Under the pieces are notes generated by a model, which was not told the DNA's origin, made no database searches, and worked only from the letters and a program-made list of their open reading frames with translations. The position numbers and the translations under genes were made by a program. From NCBI GenBank assembly GCA_900312665.1, contig ONZQ02000007.1:513156-577155 (forward strand): DNA of 64,000 nt, read 5' to 3'. Positions 22,001 through 33,156 of this stretch are shown one piece after another; position 1 is the stretch's first letter, and the number at the start of each line of letters is the position of its first letter. The stretch comes from Cephalotrichum gorgonifer. Taxonomy: Eukaryota > Ascomycota > Sordariomycetes > Microascales > Microascaceae.

Positions 22001-25000
22001 CGCCGAGGCCGTTGCGCTGCCACTCCGTTCGAGCGCCGTCCAGTCACCCATTATCGCTCGCACACTGTCCTTGGCGTACTGGAGGGCCGGCTGGGCCTCC
22101 CCCTTCTCGAGGGCGATCACGGAGTAGAGGAGGCCGGCCAGGGCGGTCATCGAGGATGCTCGAGACTTAGACGGCCTATGCTTGACGGGGTTGTCAACGA
22201 AAGCCGCCTTGGCGTCGGCGAGACAGAGTTCCCTAACGGAAAGTGTTAGCGCACACCAAATCATGGAACGGTACATAATGATGGACTTACGCTTTGTCGA
22301 AATTTCCAGTGGCAATGCAGTGCTCCGCGACGGAAAGATGGAACTCAGCCACCGCCTCCCCGGATAACCCGTCCGCCTGGGCGATCGTTTCCTTCGTCGC
22401 AGCGAGAACAGCCTCGGCTTTATCGGTGTAGCCAAGGTTGGCGTAATGGCTGGCTAGGAGATTGCAGTTGGCGAGCACTTCGTCCAGGACAGGCTCCTTC
22501 ATCTTCTTGGAAAGGTCTGCCAGCAGCTCCAACGCCGAAACAAGCAACGTGCTTTCGCCTTTCATGCTGGCTAGGTCCGCAATGGCCTTTACATGTGTCG
22601 ACAGAATAGCCGGGTTGTCGATGTGGCCAAATATATCGTCGCGGGTGGTGGAGCTCTTCGTGAAGTTGTGCCATATGGAGATGGCCGATCGAAGCTCGGG
22701 GCTGTTTTGCGTCCAGTCGAGCATCGCATCAAGGGAAGTGAAATAGGCTGTCAGGTGAGGAATATACCGACCCAAAGCACCATCTTCTCCAATGTCCTTA
22801 GAAGATACAGTCTGGATTGCCGTCTCGATCTGGCTTCGAATGGGAGGCGCCTGATCGGGCTGGGTCATGTTCATGGAATAGAGATGAAGGAGGGTCCTCA
22901 GCCTGCGGACGGGGAATTTCTCGAGCGTGTAGATCCTGAGCAGAGAGTCCACCAATGGATCTGACAGCTTTAGGGGCTCTCGGCTCTTGCCGGGGTCTGC
23001 AGACGTGATCGTCTGCACGAGATGCTCCAAGACGGCGGCTCGCTCGATCTCGGACAAGAAGCAGGTCCAGCTTGTCCAGGACTTGTCGAGTTTCGCAATG
23101 GAGCAGAGAGTCCGCGATAGTGCTTCGCTCCCGTCGCTGCTTGACCAGGCCACCGCGGGCGGCTGGTCGTAGAGGAGGGCGGCAACCTTTGACAGCACGC
23201 CCTCCTCAACCATGGTCGTGCAAATAGACTGTAGAGCCTCCCTGGCGTGATCCGTCCTCTTAGATTTCGCGCAGGCGTCCGCAAAGCGCTCCAACTTCGT
23301 CACGTACTGACCGACCTCCCTCTCTCTCGGGGTCCGGTCGCGAATGGCATCTATGGATCGCCGGAGCGCGCGGAGGGGCGACGAGGCGTCGTGGTTTGTG
23401 GAGTCTTGTCGCCAGAGAGCATACTTCATGTAGTATAGGTTAGAGATTTTGACATAGTAAGTATTTCCGTTGGTACCGTTTGCCGGCCCCTTGATGTCAC
23501 CCATCCTCTCGAGGAGCTCCAAGCAATCTTGCAGGACGGCGTCAACCTTGCTCCATTCGACCTTGCTCGAAGTGAGCTGGGATTTGGAAACGACGAGGGC
23601 CCCGTCCAGGAGCTGGTTGAGTGTCCCCTGCACCGCCTGTCGTCGGGACTCGAACCGGACGAAGTCTTTCGGGTTGCCGTCTCGGTTCGGGGGCTTGCCG
23701 AGCCATCTTATGGTGAATCGCGGGTACTGGGTGATGAAGGTCTCGAGGAGATCCGTGAGTTGCGACGAGAGATTTGCGGGCGACGAATTCGAGCCGGATG
23801 CGTTCATCAGAACCCCGACAGCCGACCTACGCGCCAGTGAGAGGTCGACGAGCAGATCGTCCAGCTCCGAAGTCTCGCCCCTGAACATTCCCTGTATCCC
23901 TTCAATCACCTCCGTGAGCAGCGGCACAACCCTCCGCTCGTCAAGCTTGCATTTTAAGCACACGGCCAAGAGCTGGGCGGTGACCGAGATTTGACGTGCG
24001 GTCGAGTCCACCTCCGGGCTGAGCATGCCGTGGATCCTCTCCACCCAGGTCTTAGCCACCTCACTGCGCTTAAGTGAGAGGGCCGATGAGCCCAGGCATT
24101 GATAGATGGCCCCAACGGGTGATTTTGACGTCTGAGATGGTACGAGGCCCTGTTCGTCCATCATCCTTTGTATCCGGAGGAACGATTCTTCGCACAGGTC
24201 GTGCGCCGAGGGCGAAACCGGCTTTAACCGTCGGCCGAAGGCGGCCAGGCACCGGGAGAAGGGGAGGAGGATGTCCCTGTCGATGTCGCCCGGGCGGCCT
24301 GTGATTTTCCAGTATTCGAGTCTCGCGCGCAGCGCAACGGACTGCAGTTCGAAGGCGGCGGCGGGTGAAGGATGAAGTCGCTGCTCCATAGCCTCGGCGT
24401 CATCCTTGCCAGAGCAACCTGGTGTTAGTGATAAAAGAATGCTGGCGAACGACTCGATCTGGCGGGAGGTTTTAGCCGCGTCCTTCGGGTTGTCGCGGAC
24501 CGATTGGAGTAAAAGTTGTAGGAGCGAGGACTTGTTCGATTCTCGTAGAAAGGGAATGGCGCCTTCGATCTGTCCGGGCTTCCTGGAGTGTGCCATGATT
24601 CGGAGGGCGTATAGCTGTGCCGAGATGACCAATGGGCGCGTAATTGGTGATATTGAGTCTTCCTTGAAGTCAAGTAGCTCTGATAGCGTTCGAGCAGTTG
24701 TAGTCGCGTCGTTCGATGCCGACTTTGTAGATTTTTTCGAGGCGCTTGACGCTGCCCTATCCTCCAGGCGCAGCTTCAACACTCTCAGCTCCTTCAGTGC
24801 CTGTTCATGTAGATTCAAGGCCAAGAGTTTCCCGACAAACGCGGACATCCCCATCTCCAGCTCCAAACTCTTCCCCGCAGGATCGGGCCCCTTGAGGGAT
24901 CGGAGGCACATGAATGCCACTCTCACGCACTCGACTGTGGAGAGACATGCCGAGCTCGAGGACGCAGGATATCTTCCGGACTTGGAAGTGGTCGAGGTAT

Positions 25001-25469
25001 CTATCGTGGTGGACGTTCGATTCAGGGTCCGGGGTTGCATCGGCGACAGTGGTGTTGACAGAGACCTCCTAAGCGGCGTGCCGCCCGGTGACCGCCTCGG
25101 AGTGGCGGCCGGGGTCTCGCTCTTCTTTGATGGCAATGGCTGCGCCTGTGCCTTTGCGGCCTCTGTCAAGGACTTGAATGCCGCATTGACAATATGCGTC
25201 GCCAATATCTCCCTCTCCTTTGAAGTTAGCCCGGCATCCTTGGCCTGGGCAGTCGTGGACTTCGCGGGTTGCGCGTTAGGTCGCGTCGTAGTCGACTTCG
25301 CCGGTGCGCGACTCGTGGTCTTCCTCGCCGCGGAAGTTGGCGCGACTGGTGTTGAACTGGACTCGGGTATAAGAAGCTCGCGTAGGGTAACTGTGGTTGC
25401 TGGTGTACATGTCGTCGTTGACGATACCGCCGCCTTGACCGCGTCGGCTTTGCTGGAAATAGAAGTCAT
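19025..25469 (-). CDS. ESP1: Separase (peptidase C50; Esp1/Cut1/BimB)
   Basis: Exons are 25469-22291 and 22232-19025, giving 2,128 aa; the 59-nt intron joins NFDKA to ELCLADA. Length fits filamentous-fungal separases (BimB is about 2,070 aa). The long N-terminal part is helical-repeat-like with no sharp motif. The C-terminal protease domain has ILVLDKSLHAFPWESLPC, then the catalytic His in YFGHGSGAQYL (His about 1967, codon 19513-19511) and the catalytic Cys in LMGCSSAS (Cys about 1994, codon 19432-19430), followed by GTVWNYMLAGSPAVVGALWDVTDRE. Separase cleaves the cohesin kleisin at anaphase onset and is held by securin. The N-terminal 170 residues are Ser/Thr/Ala-rich and probably disordered. 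Both catalytic residues are present, so it appears functional. Confidence 0.95.
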
Positions 25470-25909
25470 GGGGGTGTGCTATATGGGGGACATCTAAACA
25501 TATGTTCACAGCATTCGAATGGACACTCAAAAAAAAATGGGCCAAAAAAAGGCAAAAAAGGGACCAAACGCTATTGCTGATGAACAAATTGAGCAACTCT
25601 GTGCGTCTACAAATAGATACATCCACTGGGCTGAAGTTGAGGTGATGATATTAGTGGACCTTACATCATGGGTAAATATCGGCTGTTGTCAAGGGCAACC
25701 ACACAACGTTGTGGGTCTTGCAATGGGTACGTACCTCAGAATCGGAATCCATCGAACTACGTACTAACTAAGAGGCATTGAGCAAAAAAAGATGGGACGA
25801 GTCAACTGGACTTAATTCTCCCCATCTTCTAATACTTAATGCCCTCTCTTTCTCTCTCTCTCTTATCCTGTTCAATATTAGTGGATACGCCCGGATTTTC
25901 GACCTCAAG
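25470..25909. promoter_or_regulatory. Divergent promoter, separase and the small membrane-protein gene
   Basis: This 440-bp region separates two divergent starts. It includes a CT-rich tract at about 25843-25868, some 40 nt upstream of the + strand start, a common feature of fungal core promoters. No specific site is called. Confidence 0.5.
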
Positions 25910-26618
25910 ATGGACAGGCTCGCAGCAAGGAGGCTTCTAGCCATCTCATCCCGCACACTAGCCCGCACGAATGTCTTCGTCCCCCGAACCGGATCGATCT
26001 GCCAGACTCGGGCAAACACGACCCTCCCCAACGTCGCGGAGACCGGCTTCTGGACCTCTCTCGTGCCTAAACCCTTCCGCCGCTCCGTCGGACCGAACGG
26101 GGCCCCAATCCCGAAAACAAAGTCTAAGGGATGGAACCCGGCGACGTTCTTTATTGTAATATTCATCTTTATCGGTTCCGCATCCATCAACACCATCGCC
26201 GTCAGGAACGACAACGCAAACTTCATGCGGCAGGCGGACGTGCGCATCGGCTTGTTGCGCGAGGTGGTTGAGAAGCTACAGCGGGGGGAGAAGGTCGACG
26301 TGGAGCAGGCCCTGGGCACGGGAGACCCTGCGAGGGAGAAGGAGTGGGAAGAGAGTAAGATCCCCCCTCCCCTTTCCCTACACATGCGACAACGCCGTTG
26401 AGAAGATACACGGCTCCTTGCTAACGCCCCTGCCCTATTTAGTGATGCGGGAGATCGAAAATGACAGGGCAACTCGCGACTCGCGGAAGCCGGAGAAGCC
26501 CAAGGCGGCCGAAGAACCTAAACCGACGACGAAGGCGGCGACGACCCACGAGCCCCCGTCCCCGCCTACGGTGGTCGCTACGCCATCTAGGAGAGGAAGT
26601 AGCTCATCGTTTTACTAA
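25910..26618 (+). CDS. Small single-pass membrane protein, probably mitochondrial (DUF5321-like)
   Basis: Exons are 25910-26354 and 26443-26618, giving 206 aa. The intron has donor GTAAGA, branch CTAAC at about 26421 and acceptor TTTAG. The N-terminus is Arg/Ala/Ser-rich and lacks acidic residues for about the first 40 positions (MDRLAARRLLAISSRTLART), like a mitochondrial presequence. One transmembrane segment (WNPATFFIVIFIFIGSASI) is followed by a conserved block RQADVRIGLLREVVEKLQRGE and an acidic stretch. A charged low-complexity tail rich in Lys, Pro and Thr ends the protein. I remember similar proteins as a fungal family of unknown function (DUF5321). Inner-membrane location is an inference. 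It ends 51 bp from the convergent sirtuin gene. Confidence 0.85.
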
Positions 26619-26669
26619 AATAATATCCGTGCGGGAAACGCTGGTGTATGATCAATGTACAATATATGG

Positions 26670-27848
26670 CTAAATGTCCTTAAACGCCTCTGAGTTATTA
26701 GGCTCAGGAATGCGCGTCGCCTCAGAATCCCCCGCCACGGATTGCGTTTTCAGCTCATCTACGAGGGCGGGCAGTAATCTATCCGTCGGCAACTCGACTC
26801 TTACAGCATGCGCCCCGGACCGCAGGACATCGGGGTCGGGGAAGAAGAGCTCCTCGCCCCTAACACCCCCCAGATTTATCACGGCTATCGGCATACCCCG
26901 TTCTTTCGCCTTCCGAGCGAGCATCCACGCCGAGGCGGTAGCCAGAGACGTCCCGAGGACAAGAATCTTCCCGGCCCTGTCGATAGCAGCTTCCGCGGCC
27001 ATCTTCACCCTCTTCGGGATATTCTCGCCGAACATGACGACGGCCGGCTTGAGGACGCCCGCCGTGCTGCCGTCCTTCCACGCGCCGTCCTCGTCGACGT
27101 CGACGGCTAGGCCCTGGTTGCGCATTAACCTCGGAGACTCGGCCAAGCAGTGTGGACATGGCGGGTAACGGAACGTCGTATAGGGAGCATCGGCGAGATC
27201 AACGTCCCCATCCGGGTTCGTTCTGAGGCCTTTCAAGACGGTCTTCTTGCTCGGGTCATCGGGGTTCAGGGCACCTGAGGCCAGAGCGTCGTGGAGGAAC
27301 GAATCCCACGTAGGATTCAGCCTGGCCAGCTCGTGCTGGAACACGTCGCGGGAGAACTCCTCCCGACAGGTAGTGCAGACCGCGGCGCGGAGGTACCCAT
27401 GTAGTTCGGTAGTCTGGATATCCGGATGCGCAGTAGAATGAAATGAATCGACGTTCTGTGTGATGACGCTCTTCACGAAACCTAATCTCCCGAGGTCCCT
27501 GATGGCGTAGTGGCCCGCGTTCGGCGCCGCATTGTGAAGTGTTGGCCATCCGAGGAAGCTCCGGGCCCAGTATCTCTGCCTGGAGGTGTGACTAGCCATG
27601 AACTCGCTGTAGTAGATGGGGTGGTAGGCTTTGTTGACGCGGTAGGTGCCATTTACACCGCGGTAGTCGGCTAGACCGCTAGCGACAGAGAGGCCCGCGC
27701 CGGAGAGGACCACTGTCGACTCAGGGAGGCCATTGGGGGAAGGGCTGGTGAGGAATTGTACCAGGGCGGCGACGGCGGCTGGGAGGGTGGTTGCAGACCT
27801 GGGTATTATGGCCGGCGGAGGGAGGGGATCCCGGTATGGTATCCGCAT
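26670..27848 (-). CDS. SIR2-family NAD-dependent deacylase (SIRT4-like)
   Basis: A single exon encodes 392 aa. The NAD-binding motif GAGLSVASGLADYRG is at residues 50-64, QNVDSFH begins at 131, and the catalytic His is in ELHGYL (His150). Two Cys pairs (CTTC and CPHC) form the zinc ribbon. FGENIP and a GTSLATASA motif complete the Rossmann part. The GAGLS-x-ASGLADYRG form and a long insertion between the two Cys pairs suggest class II (SIRT4-type) sirtuins, which are often mitochondrial. Here no strong presequence is visible, so location is unclear. The substrate is unknown. Start at 27848 is the first ATG of the frame. Confidence 0.9.
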   Translation of the reverse strand: MRIPYRDPLPPPAIIPRSATTLPAAVAALVQFLTSPSPNGLPESTVVLSGAGLSVASGLADYRGVNGTYRVNKAYHPIYYSEFMASHTSRQRYWARSFLGWPTLHNAAPNAGHYAIRDLGRLGFVKSVITQNVDSFHSTAHPDIQTTELHGYLRAAVCTTCREEFSRDVFQHELARLNPTWDSFLHDALASGALNPDDPSKKTVLKGLRTNPDGDVDLADAPYTTFRYPPCPHCLAESPRLMRNQGLAVDVDEDGAWKDGSTAGVLKPAVVMFGENIPKRVKMAAEAAIDRAGKILVLGTSLATASAWMLARKAKERGMPIAVINLGGVRGEELFFPDPDVLRSGAHAVRVELPTDRLLPALVDELKTQSVAGDSEATRIPEPNNSEAFKDI

Positions 27849-29129
27849 TTGGTGAGATGAGACGAGGGTCGTAGTAAGAGGGGTATATAACTTGGGGTGA
27901 ATAGAGCTTCGAGGTGCTGATACGGGTTTCCGGTACAGTATTCAGATCAGGACCTATAGGCCAGTGTACTACCGAAACATGCTTGAGGTCAATACTGCTC
28001 ACTGGGTGTCGTATCCAACAGCGGTTTGCGAATCTGACTATGAGTGGCGCTAGTTGGACAGAGTCGCCCTTCGTGGTTGTGTCGTCTCATCGGTCGACAC
28101 AGGAGCCACAATGACGGACAAGATACTACTATTATAGACCCATCAGTCAGCAGGAGTACAAGTCCATACTACGTTGGCCAATGATATAATTGCCCCGCTG
28201 ACTGAGCATAGCTGCCCAGAAGCCCAGCATCACCAATCAGACAACATGCAATCTGGGTAGAGAAGGCAAATAATAGTCGCCAATAATATTCTTCGTCTGC
28301 TTTTCTCTGCATGGTTTGCTCTGGTGTCTCGTCAGGAACGGCGAGAGGACCGCAGTACCAGTACTCCCGCTTTCTTTTCTCTCACGCCGCTACCTTCGGC
28401 CTGGGATGGACGGAACCACAGAAACCTATGGACCCTTCTACAAGTAGCAATCGGGATGACGGAAGTGGGGGTTTGACTAGACTAGATTATAAACCACACT
28501 GCAAAAAGACTGGCTTAGAAACCCGTCCGTTCCTAGACCCGTTCAAGAAGATCAAATTTATAGCGTGCTCGTCTGCAGAGAGGGGAAACCAATAATACAA
28601 GTGCGAGTAAATCCTTGAGCCGATCTCCATATCTATCTCCGTCTCCATCCCCATCTCCACTCCCCTCAGAAAGCAGGAAAGTGAGAGACTCACTGCTCCT
28701 CACCAAGACTTTCACATATCCGCATCTGCATCCGAATCCGACATCGACAAACTTCTAGGTTCCGGTTCAGCCATCGCGATTGCTTACAGAAACCCCCTCT
28801 CATTGGGCGATCCCGTGTTTGACGTGGCCGATATCCTTGCTCCTCTGATTCATTTGGGCTTCTTTACTCTGAAAGCCCTACCTGCTTGACTGCGTCCATC
28901 ACTCGCACTCTTTCCCCCATACTTAATCGCGACTTCACTCTGAATATAAAACCAAGAATCTACAGTGTAGGCATATACTGTCTATCACCTATCCCCACCT
29001 CACTCAACCAGTAATCCGCAGCATCACAGCATCACAGTCACTTCCACTTGGTCATCTTGCTCTCGCCTCACCGCCATAAGAGCTGTTCTTTCCACCTTTA
29101 CTTTCTCCCCCCAAAAGAAAAGACAAAAG
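27849..29129. other. Divergent intergenic region, no gene seen
   Basis: This lies between the sirtuin (-) and NADH pyrophosphatase (+) starts. A possible TATA-like string (AATATAAAA) is at about 28942-28950 and CT-rich DNA precedes 29129. No coding or RNA gene was recognised. Confidence 0.55.
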
Positions 29130-30421
29130 ATGGCCCCACTCCCGGAGCTCATCCCCGTCCGCGACGACGGCTCCGTGCTGTCTAAGAAATTCGGCTCCGG
29201 TGTAAACAACTACTACAGCGGCTGCCCGCTCAACCGTGTCTCATTCCTTCGAGAAGACTACGGCTTCCTCTCAAGCGCCTTCACCTCCTCAGAGGCCCAA
29301 TTCATCGTCCTGAACGACTTTGCGCCCCTCGTCCACGACCTCGCCACGATCAAGGCCGTCCGGCGTGAGGACCTCATTTCCGTCACCGGACCCGACCCCT
29401 TCAAGCTGTCAGAGAAGGAGCTCGTGAGCGCGTACGACTCCAAGGTAGCGAGTCCTCTCGTTGTCTTCCTGGGGATCTGGGAGGATGAGGTATCACAGTT
29501 CAAGATCCGCGAATTCCGAGGGCGTCCGTGGTTCTCAGTGGACCTCACGCCAAGGGGCTCATACGCGGATGCGGCGCAAAGCGTGATCAAGAAGCTCACG
29601 AGCGACGGGTCTTTCTTCATGAAAGGAGCGAGGCAGAACACCCTCGGTTCCGAAATCGGTAGGTCCTCGGCGCAACCCCAGGAGCACGGCCTCTACAAGC
29701 ACCGCTAACCACGTATGCAACAGCTGCGGTGTACGGAGAGGCGCGAGGCGTGACGGACTGGAATCTCCGGAACCCGTTCTGCGCAGGGTGTGGCCAGCGC
29801 ACTTTAAGCGTCCATGGAGGCTGGAAGCGCGTCTGCACCCCGACGGACCTTAACGGGACCGACACCCCCCAGGTCCGAGACGACTGCCCCTCCCGAGTCG
29901 GCATCTCCAACATCGGCTTCCCCCGCACCGACCCCACCATGATCGCCGCCGTCGTCTCGTCTGACGGACAGCGTGTGCTCCTCGGCCGAAACAAGAAGTG
30001 GCCCGGCGGGTTCTACAGCACGCTGGCGGGCTTCCTCGAGCCGGGGGAGGGGGTAGAGGACTGTGTCCGGCGAGAGGTCTGGGAGGAGAGCGGCGTCAAG
30101 GTCGGGCGCGTGGTCCTGCACTCCACCCAGCCGTGGCCGTACCCGGCGAGTCTCATGCTCGGCGCCGTGGCGTGCGCCCTGCCCGACGGCGAGGCCATTC
30201 ACCTGGGCCACGACCCGGAGCTGGAGGATGCGAAGTGGGTGACCATAAAGGAGCTCCGGGAGCTGCTGAAGGTCACCAGGCCGTCTGCCGAGAGCGTGGC
30301 GACGAACGGCGCCGGCTCCGACGCGCTTTTCCTGCCGCCTCATACGGCAATCGCTCACCAACTGCTGAGCGCCGTTGCGGAGGGGTATGCCGGCTTTTCC
30401 GGCCCGCAGGCTTCGCTATGA
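29130..30421 (+). CDS. NPY1: NADH pyrophosphatase (Nudix; Npy1/NUDT12 type)
   Basis: Exons are 29130-29658 and 29724-30421 (donor GTAGGT, branch GCTAACC, acceptor CAACAG), giving 408 aa. An N-terminal NUDIX-like domain is followed by a four-Cys zinc ribbon starting at Cys196 (FCAGCGQ, then C in KRVCTP and DDCPSR). The Nudix box GX5EX7REVWEESGV lies at residues about 279-301. The downstream QPWPYPASLM matches the SQPWPFPxS signature that marks the NADH pyrophosphatase subfamily. The enzyme hydrolyses NAD(P)H to NMNH and AMP; fungal forms are often peroxisomal. The C-terminus ends in Ala-Ser-Leu, a loose PTS1-like tripeptide, so a peroxisomal location is possible but unproven. Confidence 0.93.
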
Positions 30422-31644
30422 GATGGAGGCGGGGGACTAGCGGTACGACATTGCTTTTTTTTCTCCTTCATCCTTCTTTTCGAGCCTCGCGTCAACACGT
30501 GCTCGTAGGGGTTACTGGGGCACGTTTTTTTTTTAGATTCATGATGCATGTGAAGCCGTGTGGAGCATCTGGCAGATAGATCGGATGTTTGGCATTTCAT
30601 CAGGGTCATTTTATGGTGTTGGTAGATTTTGGTAGTTCCTGACTTGCGGTAATAACATATTCGAACTCTTGCGGATGATCAAGGGCGGTATGCCGAGTTA
30701 TCCGTTTTGGACGCCCGTTGTTATCCAAGTCTCCTGTCGCACTCTTCCCAATTGTGGAGTGTTCGCTGGGGGGTTACCCGTATTCGTGAAACATACACCA
30801 CTCCGTACATACGGAGACATGGCATTAAGGCCTCCATACGAGAAGAGTTGTGAACCAGGCGGCGGCACCACGTACATTCACGGGGCCATAGCCATATCGT
30901 GAGTCGGCTACTGCCTACATGCGATTTCGGACACAGGCTACAGCCCTAAACCTTGCGATTTAAATTTCCGCCGCAAATGGGATGTTGGGCATGGAAAATC
31001 TACATCTCGCTCTGGTAACACTATGAATACTAAAATAAAGCCTGCGAAGAAGATATGTCGAGACCACCCCACAGTCAGAGACCTGGTAGACCAGACGTCA
31101 GCGGCTGAATAGGAAAGAGTGTTCACTTTACTCAAGGAGGCCGGGAACGGAAGAAAGCTCATCGAATGGAACAACCCTCAGCAAGCCGTCAGTGACGGAG
31201 CCCCCACGTTAATGGGTCACTCCCACTCGCATTTGACGATGCAAGAGGAAGCGACCCAATGTAGATGGGAGAGAAAGAAGAAGTAGAGGAAGGACCAGTG
31301 CATGATCGAGTTTTTATGGTGGTCTGTGGGTGGGGCGGTCGAAAATTTGGACTTATATAATCGACTTTTCATCGCCCCGTCTCGTTTCTTTCTCTCAAGT
31401 TCCCCTCTGAGCCGTCCTGGCGAGGAGCTGAAGGCGCACGGACCCAGAGCCAATGACGGCACGTTTTCGGTAGAACTGTACAGAACTTTTTTTTTACACG
31501 TCCCTTTTCGTCGATCGCGAGTTCTTATCAAGCAAGCTCCAGCCCATCGCATGTTTTCATAGGAGGGAGGCGGCAACTCTTTTTTTTCAGGCACGGATCG
31601 ATCACTTGGACGCAGCGCAACAACCGGACATCACCTCCCAAAAA
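30422..31644. other. Intergenic region, no gene seen
   Basis: This is the 3' flank of the Nudix gene and promoter of TIM23. It includes T-runs (about 30528-30535 and 31488-31495) and an inverted ACTCCGTA/TACGGAG pair at about 30802-30818. No gene was recognised. Confidence 0.55.
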
Positions 31645-32484
31645 ATGTCTATCTGGGATACCTTCACGGGGCGCAAGTCGTCACCCAAGCCACACACCCA
31701 AACCGCCGAACCGACGACGACCTACGCGACGCCGGCTTTCGACCCTACCGAGGGCCAGGGCGTCGACGCCTTCCTCAAGCCATCCGCCTTTGCCGATCCC
31801 TCATCTCTACATCCCCTGGCGGGCCTCGACCGCGATACTCTAGAATATCTCTCCCTCGACGACACCGCGCTCGCCGAGGGCCACACCGTCGTCCCCTCCA
31901 AGGGCTTCTTTGACGACCTCTGCTACGGCACGGGAGTCACGTACGTGACCGCCCTAGGCCTCGGCGGTGGATGGGGTGTCCTGGAGGGGCTGAGGAGGTC
32001 AGAGAACCAGCCCCCGAAGCTGCGACTCAACTCGGTTCTCAACGCCGTCACCCGGCGTGGTCCTTTCCTCGGAAACTCGTGTGGTGTGATAGCGATCGGT
32101 TATAACTTTGTCAACTCGTACATCGGCTACCTCAGGGGCAAGGATGATGCGGCAAACGCTATTCTTGCGGGTACGATCAGTGGTATGGCCTTCCGCTGCA
32201 CGAAGGGCGTGAAGCCCATGCTCGTAGCGGGTGGTGTTGTTGGCACGGCAGCGGCAGGATGGGCGGTATGTGCCCCCCCCNNNNNNNNNNNNNNNNNNNN
32301 NNGGGCGGTATGTGACCCCCCCCCCCCCCCCTTTTCCCCTCTACTTTTTTCCTCTTGATCCGCCAAGAGGCGCAAACCGTCTTACCCAAGGTCACTTCCG
32401 AGAGTTTGATTCTAATATGCTTGACAGGTCTTGAGACGGGCTTTTGCACCCGAGGTCCAGAAGCCGGCTGAGATAGCAATGTGA
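31645..32484 (+). CDS. TIM23: Tim23, mitochondrial inner-membrane import channel
   Basis: Exons are 31645-32265 and 32428-32484, giving 225 aa. The N-terminal hydrophilic part is followed by the Tim17/Tim22/Tim23 membrane domain: DDLCYGTGVTYVTALGLGGGWGVLEGL, RLNSVLNAVTRRGPFLGNSCGVIAIGYN, and repeated glycine zippers (AILAGTISGMAFRCTKG, MLVAGGVVGTAAAGWA). The last exon gives VLRRAFAPE and a stop. Tim23 forms the presequence translocase of the inner membrane. The intron (32266-32427) contains an N run of 22 and a 16-C run; the donor-side sequence appears twice around the gap. Coding sequence itself is intact. ATG at 31645 gives the expected length of about 220-240 aa. Confidence 0.93.
32281..32302. 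other. N run in the TIM23 intron
   Basis: 22 unresolved bases are flanked on both sides by GGGCGGTATGTG (32261-32272 and 32303-32314) and by poly-C. It looks like an unresolved homopolymer or an unmerged overlap. Confidence 0.9.
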
Positions 32485-33156
32485 GCAACGACTACCAGTC
32501 TCGCCACCGGTTATCGCTACTTGAAGGCAACGTTTGCTTTCCATCTCGATCCGGGAGAGAGAGGGCGGCAGTGGGTCTCTCCCGGCGGAAGGACCGGCAG
32601 TGCCGCTTTACGTTGTCTGCCCGGAATCTGACGATAAAGTCTTCCGATCTATGGAGTCCGGGTGGTATGACGACTTCTCTAATCTCTCCTCAAAAAATAA
32701 TCATGTATACTAGTTGGTTTGGGGGTTTTTGTATCATCTTAGACACCGCATAGGCAGTGGGCGTTGAGGGTTCTGATTCACTCGTCGGGATAGCTCCAGT
32801 TACCCACATAGGGGATGGGGGGTAGAAAATGCAAGAGCAAAGAGCGTCGCTCCTTCCCAATATTTTCTTACTGGTTCACATATATGCTGCGCCCTGTCGC
32901 AGCTTCCTTGCCCCGGATCTACTGTCAAACATGCTCTCATGATCAGTTTATAGTACCTTGCGTCACAGCGAGAGATCTCGGTATCCCATACACACCCCGC
33001 ATTCACAGTCAACCTTGGACCACCCTCTACCATTTTGACAATTCACTTAACAAGTTTGCCTCTTGGTTCCCCATTCTTTTCTTTTCGAACATTTGTTTGT
33101 AACACTTTCTTTCCGTCCAGCCCTCCTATCCCACGATATTCCTTTCGGATGCTAAC
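32485..33156. other. Intergenic region, no gene seen
   Basis: This is the 3' flank of TIM23 and the region before an interrupted frame. A first exon of the next gene could lie here, but none is defined. Confidence 0.4.

Noticed and set aside
24406..25497. 363-aa plus-strand frame opposite the separase N-terminus
   Set aside because: Antisense shadow with skewed Ser/Arg/Phe composition and no motif; separase reads clearly on the other strand.
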